DNA of 64,000 nucleotides from assembly GCA_019914945.1 (NCBI GenBank), contig CM034104.1:10280046-10344045 (forward strand), in the 5' to 3' direction. Made by a program: the position numbers and the translations under genes. Source of the DNA: Typha latifolia. Taxonomy: Eukaryota; Streptophyta; Magnoliopsida; Poales; Typhaceae. Of this stretch, positions 33,556 to 46,400 are shown piece after piece; the first letter of the stretch is position 1; every line of letters begins with the position of its first letter. The notes beneath the pieces are model-generated. The model saw only the letters and a list, made by a program, of their open reading frames with translations. It ran no database searches and had not been told where the DNA came from.

Positions 33556-34406
33556 TATCATATTTTATAAAATAGATACCACTACATAAATATATTTCTG
33601 TGAAAGCCAACTAAAATAGATTTGTTAAGACCTATTAAGCTCGGCCTTATAAGATATAATATTTTGTAAAATTAATAAGAAAAATACATTGTTTTTATTT
33701 TTATTATCATTTACACCCTACCTTATCAATATTTATTTATTCTACTCCTATATTATTGATTTAATCCTCAAAAACACTCAGTTAAACTTAACCTGACAAT
33801 TACTAATGGGATTGAGAATATTCTATTATTTTTTTAAAAATACGTAAATACCTAAATCACCCTTCGTCCCCAATCCTACTTCTTTACTTAGCCTTTTGGA
33901 ATTAGGCTTTGCCAGTGTAGAGAAACAATGAGAAGAGCGATCAATGAACCCTTAGCCTTTTGGAGAAGTACTTGGAGAAGTAATATCAACGATTACCACC
34001 AGATAAAAATATCACCGGCCAAGATCGTCAATTGTCGTCAGATTTTGACGAGGGCGAGAGGTTTCGGAAGAGTTTTTGATATTTTGGGGGAGAAGATGTT
34101 TTCTAAGAGACAGTTCGATTGGGCGAGCAGATCCATACAAATAAGTATGACAAGGCCTAAACTGATTACATTAGGAAGTGCCTTTAACTTCATACATCAC
34201 CCGCAATTTACAGCATCTCCAAAATGGTTTGACAAAAGTTACCTTCCACCAAGACATAGAACAAGGAGCCCAAAATTTAAAGAAAGAGTACCAAAATTGA
34301 ATAACTTTATACATGCTCTTAGCAGCAACATAACGTGTCGATCAGCAAATAATACATGTAAGAAGATAGGAGCAGCTACAAATAATTATGACAGAATGTC
34401 TCACAC
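33556..34406. other. 3' flank of the UBP24-like gene
   Basis: It contains the 3' UTR on the minus strand directly beyond the stop at 34407. An open frame of 164 codons on the plus strand (33928-34422) is antisense to the 3' end and has no family resemblance. 33560-33900 is AT-rich with nothing recognised. Confidence 0.4.
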
Positions 34407-37400
34407 CTATACTTGTTTATAAAATAAAACATATGCCTGGTCATGCAAGACTTTGGTTGTACTCACGACCGTGACAGATGAGTCATCGTACCGAAGCCAT
34501 TGACCACCAGAATACCTAGCATCAGCAGTATAGTGTCCCTTCGAGGGCTCTCTACCGTGGTGAGTGATGGTGGCGACAAGCTCATATCTCCTACTCTGCA
34601 CAAAAAGAGATGAAAACATCCACAATATGCCAGAAATTGAGGTTCTACAATAGCACATAAAACAAATCCTTTGTATCTACAACTTACTGTCCGGTCAGAT
34701 TCATTATCCAAAACTGATCCATGAGCGGAGATAAAATTTGGAAAATTACATAGTATTATAAAAGGCTGAACTAGAAGCAAAGAATTTTCAACATTCCTTA
34801 CAGACTTTGAATTGCAGCGACAAAAAATTAACAAGATATCTGCAGTGAAAATCTCACCTCTGATGATGGAGAGACAAGCAACTCCCGGCCGAGAACCAGT
34901 TCAAGAGGGAAGTGAACAGGCTTATGCAGTTTAGTGCTTCCTTTACTGCCATAACTAAACCGCATCAAGTGCAGTATCATTATCTTCGATAGTGTCTGTA
35001 TCTTGACTGATTTGCTAGCGCTTACCACCCCAGCCTGCAAAATAGATGTGTTTCCATTTATTAGAACCAAACAGAAAGCAACTTACCACGACTCTTTCAC
35101 CATTTCCATTCCCAGATCATCATTCATTAAGGAAATATGGAAAAAAACAATGCTGAATAGGTATTTTAATGAAAATATGTATGTGGCACAAGCCTCAGGT
35201 TGTTCATTAAGAGGAAAATTTTGACGATGTCTAGGAAGGGATTGTCATTTTCTTACACATTTATGCAAGCAACTAAGATAACTACCAATATCCAATGTTA
35301 TCAATATTCCCATTCTCTGGAATCCTTGTATACATAAAGAACCTCAAGATGGTTGTACCCTGGTTGCATATAAGACGAAAACAATCACCAAGGTAAATAT
35401 CTTTTTCCGCCAGTTTGCCTCATAGATTATATGACAAGCTCTTCTTTTGATTGATTTTGCCTTCTTCAGGAGGTGATGCTTTACTACGGGATTTTCAAAA
35501 GCCTAGGCAGATGGAAGGAAAAAAAGAAAGGAATTCTATGAGCCTTTCTTGTTCACTTAAAATTTTTGAAAAATGCCCTAACCAACCCCACTGTGAGAAG
35601 AATTTAAATTATGGACAGCAAAAGAAATGTCTTCATTTCAACTCAAGCTCAAATTGTAGTTCATTCTCTGACAAGTAAAGAATTTAAATTATAGACAGCA
35701 AAAGAAATGTCTTCATTTCAACTCAAGCTCAAATTGTAGTTCATTCTCTGATAAGTTCACTGCTAATGCATCACTCATAGTTTCCATTCAGTTAATGCAG
35801 GCTCAAATGGGAGAAAAGAATTAAATAAAGAGAACAAAGAGAGTTGATTGATTTCATTGTTTAGGAGATTCAGAATAAGTTATTTGATAAAGTATCTTAT
35901 CTGGTAAGTAAACTATATTAATTTGTTCAACTTATAATATAATACCTATTTAACCTGATTTCTCTACTGCAGATTAACAAATAACAACAGAAATATTAAA
36001 AGAATATCAAATATATTAGCTATGAACCATGGACACAGATACAATACACCGATATGGCAAATCTTGAAAAATAAAGATACAATATGCTTAGCATACGTAG
36101 CTCATATTGTATATATTTATGTCTACACATATATCTATTAGTGAACTCGTGGTAATTTTATTTTCTTAGTAGAGGAATTATATATTATTGTTGTGTATAG
36201 TAGTTTATATAAGGGAGAACCAATTTATCCATTAACAAGAACTGCCATTCATAATAAGTCATGTATATTTCATAGTATGGTATCAATTAAGATGCAAGAT
36301 AAGCAAGCGAATTCCTCTCATAAATAAGTGAACACAACCCTTTTCGAAAAAGAAACCTTCTACCAGATCTAATAAGAAATGAAAGATGAAAGTTAATAGT
36401 CTCCTCCAATTTGACTCATAAAGATAGTAATCTTGAAAGCATAGTAATCTTGAAAGCATAGTTCTCAATTTCGGCCAATCCCGAGTGGGATCTGCCAAAA
36501 TGAATCGGGATCGGCCCATAAAGATAGTAAGCTCGAAAGCATAGTTCTCAATTTCGGCCGATCCCGAGTGGGATTTGCCAAAATGGATAGGGATCGGCCC
36601 TAGCTGATCCCAATCTATTTTGAACGGGATCGACCGTATCGGCCAATCTCGCCCGAAACTAGCCAAGACGAGTGGGATCCGACCCAGACCCCACCCTTCC
36701 ACCTGCCTCTCTTTTCTCTCTTTCTTTTTCTCTTCTTTCTCCCTTCTTCCACGAGCGACCAAGTAAATCTCCGATGACCTCAACCTCCAGCAACTTCGAA
36801 TGAGTTTTTTTTTTAGGTTTTTAATTCCTCTCATTCCCTTTCCCTTTCTCTTCCTACACCGAGTAGATCCGATGACTTCTACTATTACTGCTGCAGTAAA
36901 GCAGCATCTCCAGCACCCGTTGCTGAGAGCTTGAGATAGAGAGAGGGAGAAGGAAGAGAGGAGGGGTGAGGGGGTAGAAATAAAGAAAAAATATGAACCT
37001 TGTCTATGTGAGTAATTTTTAAGTCTTAAATTTTGAGGAAGAGGGACAGAGAGAGAGAGAGCTCGATATTCATCAAAATTTTAAATTTTAAATAGGATAA
37101 TACATTTTTTAAGTTTTCAAGCTTCATATGTGAGTATTTTTTATTTTTTATTTTTTTATTTTCCTCTCATTTTTTCTAAATTCTTAGAAATTTTTCTGCA
37201 TTTTTAAATAATATTTAAAATTTTACACAATTAAAAAATAGTCCGATATGATACAAGCGGCTGATACGGATCGTTTTTCTGGATGACCGATATCGATCCC
37301 AATCCGATATTGAGAACCTTGCTCAAAAGTATCCAAGAAGTATATTAGAAGTATCTCATGCAGATACAATGAGAGCATGGAAGTATGTCTTTCTTTGTAT

Positions 37401-40400
37401 GTTAGTATTTGCAAATAAAGCATACATGTTCCTTCATGTATGATGGCAATCTAGTTTCTTCATTAATTTCTACATATTACTAATTGATAGCAAAATTATT
37501 TAAATATTCAAATTCTCTTATCATTTGTCATGTGTAATTATTAAGCAGATATTAGAGGCCCACGTGCCCAAAGATTGTTTGATAAGAGGAGGATCGCAAT
37601 TTCTCTAGCGTGATGGTAAACAAAACCTAATTAGACAACCTAAATAATGTCAGGCTTTTTCACAAAGAAGGTCCAACTACAACTCGTAAGAATTTATTGT
37701 CATACAATTCTCACACTTGGCCATTTTTAGGCTGAAAATATTGGTGGACCAGTGAGCAACTTGGTATAATGGACAATAATACAACTACTTGCTCAATATC
37801 TCTGGCTACCTAACCAAACATGAATTATTAAAAGGGAAAAAAACGCGAAGTGATATCGCAAGATAATTGACAAGGCAGGAATCAAAAGTCCTTGCCATTT
37901 ATGTTCTGCAACCTTAAAGTAACCAGCCAAATATATTCCAATATATTAGCTTAAGAAAGATCATTACCAATGTACGTAATACTATAAAGCATGGATATTC
38001 GTACCGGTATCTAATATGTATCGTTTACAGCCAAAGGAGTATCCGAATTAAAAAAATTAATTTTAATTTTCCGATACGGCTCCGATACATTTCTTGATCA
38101 TCCAATCATTTTTCTTTTTTCTTTGTGTGCTAAAAGATGATATAAAACATACACTTTATATGTATATACGATAGTCGAAATCTTCATGATATTTTAAGAC
38201 TTTGTTTATTTGATAATGAATTAAACATATAACTTGAAATCTATTTAAAGATCCGAATTAGTTGTACACTAATAGTTGAATTAGGTTTCAATGTTTCACT
38301 AACATTTTAACTTTCATTTCAGTTTCTATTATAATATTATTCTAAAGTTTTAGGATTATAGATATTAAATATGTAGCTTTCTTTCCTTTTATCTTATCAT
38401 TTATGGGATAATCATTTTTTACCATATGTTATATGGTTGACAACAAATTAAAAATATATTATTTATTTATTTATCGGAGTATTCATGTCGTATCCATATC
38501 CTACTTTTAAGAATTTATTGTACCCCGTATTTGTATCTCTTGTATCCCTTCTCCATATCCATGTTTCGCAGACGTAATATGTTGAACATTTTATATTAAG
38601 ACCATATCATTCTAAAAATCATGTAATTCAAGGAACTTTCTCTAAAGAGTATATTTCTAATTTATTTCATTGAAATGCCATATTTGAATCTACGTATTCT
38701 ACAAATGATACTGGAAGTTCAACATTGGTGTAGAATAAAGGAGAATCCTAGAGAAAATTATACTGTCATAATAACAACCAATTTGGACTTTGGAAAATGA
38801 ATAATTGATGGTTCTCTAGAGGTCCAAAATCTTATTGTTGGAACATTTTATAAATAAATTGGGTTACTTGATAAGCAAGATAATTTTCAAGTTGAATTGA
38901 AATATAATGAAATGGAAGTATTGCCAAGGATTTCAAGGAGAGAGAAGAGAGATTGATTAGGTACAAAACTGAGAAAGAGATGCCATCTAATAGATCAGTT
39001 ATTGAGGGACTTCATATCTTTCTGGGGTTTAACATACCTAAATTACTAGGTGGCCCCACGGGCCCCATCTAAACTTTGGTTCCTTGTACCCAGGTTAGAA
39101 GGGTTTTTATTACAGTTAGTTCTTCTTGGGAGGCCCATGAATAGAGGGTTTAGTAAGAATTGGTTCTCCCAGAGTACCCCACGAAAGTAACAATTTAACC
39201 TTCCAAGGTCTTGTGTGAGGCCTTGGAACAACTGCAGGCCCGAATTGACCACCTAGGTTGCCTAGCACTTTGGAAACAAACAGGATGGCACAGAACAACT
39301 GCCCATGTTTTCAGAGTACTAAGAAACGTCCATGTAACTTCAAACATCAGTGATTGTTTTCGGAGTTGGCCATTTTTTAATAACTTCTTAGCGGGATCAG
39401 CCTTGATACCTTCTGCTGACACAATGTATCCAAGGAAGATGAGATTATCAGTCAGAAAAGTATATTTTTTTTAGCTTGATATGTAATTGATTTGTTCTTA
39501 AGGTGTGGAGTATTTCTCTCAAGTGATTTAGGTGGTCTTGAGAACAAGTGTTGTAAATCAAGATGTGGTCTAAATATACAACAACAAACTTTCCAATGAG
39601 AAGTCAAGAGGATTTGATTCATTATGTGCATTAAGGTACAAGAGGCATTTGACAGGCCAAAGGGCATAACAAGTCATTCATATAATGTTTCCCTAGTCTT
39701 GAATGATGTTCTCCATTCATCTCGAGTCTGATTTGATGATATCTGCTTCTGAGATCTATTTTGAAAAAGATTTTTGTGCCATTCAACATATCTCACATGT
39801 CATCAGACCTAGGTATAGGAAACTATACTTGATAGTAATCTTATTAATAGCATGACTATCAATACACATTCTCTAAAACCCTGTTTCTTTGGTGTCAATA
39901 GAGTGGGTACCACAACTAGACTTAGACTTCCCTAATTTTTACCCATTTGCCAACAAATCAATAACATGTCGCTGTAGTTCTTCATGCTCAAATGCATTCA
40001 TCCGATAATGAGGCAAATATGGCAAGCTCGCTCCTAGGAAGTTCTTCGCTTGCAAGGGGAAAAACTGTGGGTGATTCTATCATATGTTCTTGGAAAGATA
40101 TTTTCTCAAGAATCATCAGTTCAGAATTATTTCTTGTTTAAGGATTCAAAATCTGGTAATCAAGGATTCGGTGCAATTCTTTGAGGATGTAAAATGATTA
40201 TCACATTGTCCTTAGTAAATGTGTAAGTGTTCTTTTCACCATCATGACATCTTTTTGTCATATTACCATAGGCGACCCAATAGGATATGAGACACCTCCA
40301 TAAAGACGACAACAACACACTAAACTTCATCCTTATATGACTTTCCAACAGAGTCACTGTTCTCGCGAAGTCTTCGCAACGGCTGGGAAACCAGTCTACA

Positions 40401-43400
40401 AAGCGAAGCTATTGCCACGCTGACCATCAAATACAAGATTGGGCCCCTTCTAAAATCTTTGATGGAATGGCCCAGCCCAATAAAGGAAGGTTAACATACA
40501 CGATGCCTTCCATTTGCACGAATCACAAACATACCACACACAACCGGACATAGAGCCAAAATTGACTGAGTAGATTGGAACTAAACTTTTGGATCTTAAA
40601 GAAATCAACTAGTCACCCGGATCTCACCCCCAACCTTAAAATCATTCTATTTTAGAGATTGTTCACTTTCTCAGATTTTAGTTTAAGCTTGTCCACCATT
40701 TCTTGTGACATAAAGTTCTCAGGTCTTTTGTTGTCAATGACAATGGAACATAGTTTCCCATTTGAGGTGCATGTGGTGCAGGAAAGACTACGCCTAAGCC
40801 ATAAGTCCTCAGATGATGCTTTCAAGTTTAATATGATCTGATGCATGACCAGAAATTGGTCTCCTACATCCCCAACAGCATCTTCTACGAGGATATTAAT
40901 TTTCTCATCATCCTCATCATCTCTCCTCTCCTTCTCATTCATCTGCATTTTCATCTTGTTAATTTTAAGTTTGCTTGAGGTGTAAATTTTCTCAAATGAC
41001 AGTCTGAAGATCGGTGCTCAGGCTATCTAAATATAAAACAAATGAAAGATGGGAGAGGCCCTAAAACAACACCTCTTTTTTTAGCATTTGTATCAGAATT
41101 TTGTTTACGAGGCAAAGTGGTGTTGGTTCGATTTGATGCTCTCCCAAGAATTTGAATTCTTCACGCAGAACTGGTGGAACTCTTCTCCTATTCAAGTTTG
41201 TGCACTCCTAGATTTCTAAGTTTTGCCTCAGCATTGAGGGCTTTGCTATAGGCTGTCTTTAGATGCAATGAGTCACACATGGTCAACTCACCTTGGATTG
41301 ATTGACAAAGTCCAGCAACATAAGAGTGGTCTTTTGATCCTTATCTTCTTGAAGATTGTTTAATGCAAGAAGAGTATAAAACTCCTCAGCGTATTCCTGG
41401 ATAGTTCTAGAACTTTGGTGCAGATGAAGTTTTTGAAATAAAGTTTCTTCGTAATCACTAGGAAGAAATTTCCCTCAAAGTTGTCTTTCATCCTAGGCCA
41501 AGAGTTTATTTCTTTTTTACCATTCTAACCCTATCTATTTGGACTTCTTTCCACCATATAATGATATTTCAGTTTTAGGCTAACAAATTTTACTCTTTTA
41601 TCATCTGGAATTTCTTTCCATTCAAAAAATTGGCCAATTTTATCAGCTGAGTCAAAACGTTCATCAGGTAGAAGTTTACACTCAAACTCTCCTGTGTCAA
41701 TGTTGATGCCATTATCATACCTATGTGTAGATCTAGGATTCCTATCATTGTCTCGTCCATTGTCTCTTATCCTTAGAGTCATCCTCTAGTTTACTATTGT
41801 TACTCTCATTTGGATTACCTACCCTTTTCGGTCTGAGCCCTAGGATGGTTTTGTCGTGGTGGTTGTACTTGGATTTCCCCAAATGTCACAGAATTTGATC
41901 CACTCCATGCCGTAGTTGTGCCACTTGTTATTGTAGCAAAGTAACATCTTCTCTAACATTATCTATGTTGGAGTTTGTACCACACATTTTCTCACATGAT
42001 CTTGAACTGTCCTATATACCTACTGAATGATTTCAAGCAATGAAAAAGGTTTTAGGTATATGAATATACATGCTTTCGTTTTGTCGCAGATAGATTCTAA
42101 ATTTGGAGAAGTCATGAATATCAAAATTGTAGATCTGGAGGTTGGCAACCTTATCCAACTGGTTTGATATTATTTGGATATGTGTAGAATATTCTACGAA
42201 TATTTTTCCGAAATTGCGCAGAGCTAGATTTAACTAATTAAATAAAATCCTAACCTACTAAGACTATAACTAAAACAAATAACCAAATAAGATAATTAGA
42301 CTCAATCTATTGAGCCTAATCTCCCTTTGATGTGATCCGATCTGATCCAGTTCGTATCAATTCACCACACTTCCGATCACCTTGTCTTCAAGGTGTCCAA
42401 AATGGTTTTCAAACCTTCCAAATGTGTCGAATCGTTCCCACCAACATCCGAGCCGAGTCCAAGAGCGCAAGACTTATGGAGGAGGCCATGGCTCGACCAA
42501 GTGTAACACAATGTAGCGCGTTGATTTGTGCTCGACCAGTTAGTCCAAGGCTAAGATTTAACTCACCCACAATCCAATATATGCTCGAGTCTAGTTTCGG
42601 CCTCACGTATGGGCTGATATGTTTAGGCTTTAGCATATTGTTTATGGGCTAAGGAGATTGTCCTTTAGATCGATAAGAAACTTAGATGTAGGATCGATGA
42701 CTGTTATACAATTTTATTGGAAACAAGTACTACCGCACGCAACCTATGTCTACAAGAAGCAAGCCCAAGGATAGAATTTGCTTTGATTACTAAATAAGGC
42801 TAATTACATTTTAGCCCTCTCAACTATCACTTTGTATCACTTTCACCCCCTCAAGAAAAATAGTGGAAACATAGACCCCTAATTAAGCACCCTCTAATAG
42901 AAATTCTGTTAGAAAAAAATATGAAAAAATTGGCTGGCTAATTAGATAGACAAAAATGCACTAACTTTTTTCTCCTCTTAATACTCTCCTAATATAAATA
43001 GATTGTGAAGTAATTATAGAAGATCGATTTAGAGATTAATATTTGAAGAAGTTGCTATAGAGACCACTAAAGGAGAAGATGGAAGGATATAAAAGAAAAG
43101 CAAGGGTTTTTTTGTCCATTTATTTAGTTAAATCTTTAAGATTATTTGCATCAAATTTTTAATAAAATATTGACGGAGGTGATTTATACATTAGATTATT
43201 CAGGGGTGTATGTGTCCATTTCTTTTAAAGGGGACAATAGTTGAGAGGGTCAAAATATAAGTAACCCTACCAATTAAATGCAACCCAATTTTGTCAAATA
43301 TTAGAGAACATGTGGTCAAATATAGGCCACATAATATAGATAATAAAAACAGTAAATGATCATAAGATTTTCTATTAAGAATAAGCAAGATTAGATTCAG

Positions 43401-46400
43401 TTCAGCTCAAACTTAACAACTAGAAAGTGTGAAATTCATAACAAAAGATATGGTCAAAGGGAACAATAGATCAATTACTAGACTTTAGTTGATCGAAGTG
43501 GGCAAAAGATAGGTTGGGTCTCACCCAATATGATGGAAAGTGTGTAACCTTAAGCCTTACCTCTGACTTCACCTCGGGCACCAATATTCCTCATTATAGT
43601 GCTGGAAATCTCCCAAGACAACAACAAATACATGGAACGGAAGCAGAATAATAAGGTAGATTAACAAGAACCCCACAAGAGTTATAAGAGGATTTTGTAG
43701 AGAGGAGGGTAAAGGGTGGAAACTCATAAAGGATTGTAGGAGGGAGTCGAGTAGATGAGAGGTACATGGGGTTGCATGGGGTTGCATGGGGTTGCGTGGG
43801 GCTGCATGATCCTTTTAAAGATGATCCTCCACTAGGGCTGCATGGGGTTTATCAAAAGAAAGGGGAGGCCAAAGGTCTGTTTTTGAGAGGTTCGAAAGTT
43901 GAGAAATTAAGGAATTAGGTTGGGAGGTTCAAAGGTTTTTTTGGGAAGTTCAAAGAGAGGAGTTAAAGAAGAAAAGTCCAAAAGTTGAGAAAAGACCAGA
44001 GTTTTCTAGAGGATTCCCAAATAGTTTAGGCAGCCCACTAACCTAACTTAACCTAGCCCAAATTGACTACCTAATCTATTAACCAATCCAATGGCCAAAC
44101 AAAATGGTGCGGTCATTCTCATGCATATTAGGCGAATATTATGATTGTTCAAATAAAACAAGTAACTAATCTAATTAGAAGTTGATGTCACATCATCAAT
44201 ATCTCTAGGGCCGTCATGTCAGCTTAAATCAGTCAGTAAATGCTTGTTTGCGAGAAGATCATTGAAGCAGTGTACTAGAAAGAACTTCAAATGCAGATGA
44301 AGAGAGAAACTAGTTTAAGACAATGTATAGACAACTAAACCTAGTGTTCATAAACCTTTACACCATCAGTGCTTGAATTTAGATCTAAGAGGAAGAAACA
44401 TGAGAATAAAGTTCCTAAGTTATGTAAACTTTCACACAGTTTGTGTCTCTAGATCTTAAGAGAAACCAATTGCAGTCAAATATCTAATTATAACTCGAAA
44501 CTGTGCAAAAGCAATCTGCTTTATAAATGATGTTCCAGTAATCAAGAATGTCGCCATTACATCATTTAAGAGAAGTGAATTCACATTACAACCAATTTCC
44601 AGAAATAGCAGATAATTGATCAAGTTAACTAATAATAGATCAAGATTTGAAACTAGTATTTATTTATGGCTCATTAAGATGAATGTAAATCAAAATCAAA
44701 TGATACCTTCCCAGCTGATGTTTTGTATCCTTCAAGAGTTTCTGGGGCAGAGAATATATGGAGTGCATCTTCAATAGTTTGGACAGTTTCAGGCAAGATG
44801 TCAAGATGTAGCAAAAGGAAAGGCTGAACTGTGGCCGAAGCCTTGTTACCTGCACCAAAAAGCATTTCAGTGATTGAGATATTTGTTGTCAGGAACTTCT
44901 CTCACAAAATGTTTTGCATAAAAATATGCCTTTTATTATATCCTACTTATCTGACTTCTACCACATCAATAGACATAAGACTTCTAGATAAAAAGATATT
45001 TCCCCTTCCCTCAGACTCTACAGTTCCAGAGAGCTCTAAAGGTTACTAATTTGTGTTGTAAGCTGGCGAATGAACTTGTGTGGTGAAGATCTCTTCTTAA
45101 CAACTATCTTGTAAGTTACAAGGCAGATCCATATATTGCCAAAATTTGACTAGGCTAGGAAATAAATTTGCTGAATCTCTTTATGAACCTTCTTAATTAT
45201 AAAGGCAGTTTTATCATCACTGAGATATTCAATGTGTACTATTAGATGATGGTGGTAATAGAAATATCTATCATGAACCATTCATGGATATTGACACCAT
45301 CATAAGTTATGAGGTAGTCTGAGGATAAATAGATATAAAGTTAGGAAGTATCATTTTTTTTTCAAGATAGTGTTGTTGTGAAGCAGAACCAACTGAATCA
45401 TAAAAATGTATCATCATGGTCAAAAAGGACAGGAGCATGAATTTTGAGAATCACATGTTAAAACAATTGACCTTAACTAAGCAAGTTCCTCTCAGAGGAA
45501 GAAAATTCAAGTGTTGACATGTTCAGAAATATTAGGGAAATCAATTATTCATGGTGCATCTTTTAGTTAAGTAACCAAAGTTTGTCATAGTATATTCATG
45601 GTCCAAACTTCAAAGCATCGGCCCATTCATATAACTAATATAACTCATGATTCAAAGTATTGCTCAATATTGAAATGCATCGGTATTGGCCCTTACCGAT
45701 CTAAAACTGAGGTCAAGACCACTTTTTCCTTGGTTTTGATTCAGTATGGACTGTATTGATCTAGTATCGAATACATTGTCCTGATATGCATCGTAAAACA
45801 AAATTTAATAATGAATTTATACAGATTATACATGAATCGCATCATAAGTTTCATCTAACATGAATATAACTTGAGACATCAATTGTTGGTCTTTTGAAGT
45901 CTCCAGCGCCATATGTTATGTTTCTTTCCTATTTTCTCTCTTTTCCCTTTTCTTGTTGCTCTTTTCTTCCTTCATTCCATATGCTACCTTTATTACAAAG
46001 GCAGTTGTTAGCCTGAACTGCAGGAGGCTTCCTACCACCTCCATTGTAGAGGTAATGATGGTGATGAGCACAAGAATTTATTTAATCTATCCAAATTCAA
46101 TATTGCTCTTAGTATTGTCACTCTTTGTATTATGTTGTTACTATCCTGCGTGAGTAATCTTAAATTTTTTTTCTACTGACCCCACAACTTTTAAAAAAAT
46201 TCTATGTTTTATATCATTTTGTTGAATTAAAGTAATTAAAATATAGTCTAAAATTGAATGATCGATACAGTAGCCAAAATGATCGATATAGCCAATACAT
46301 TGTTTTCCCCAACAACAGTACCAATACTGATACTTAGAACATTGCTAATATTCTATCTGTGAAGTTGAGGCATGGGAAATAGAGGCTATAATTCTAGGCA

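Noticed and set aside
33928..34422. 164-codon plus-strand frame, the longest intact unspliced frame outside the known genes after the 36-kb one
   Set aside because: It is antisense to the UBP24 3' end, has no recognisable domain, and its composition looks non-coding; an antisense transcript cannot be excluded.
36283..36834. 183-codon minus-strand frame
   Set aside because: It runs through the termini of two nested TIR elements, including a tandem duplication, so the frame is an accident of repeats.
42332..42652. Plus-strand frame of 106 codons
   Set aside because: Lies over a gypsy interior end and LTR on the opposite strand; no independent support.
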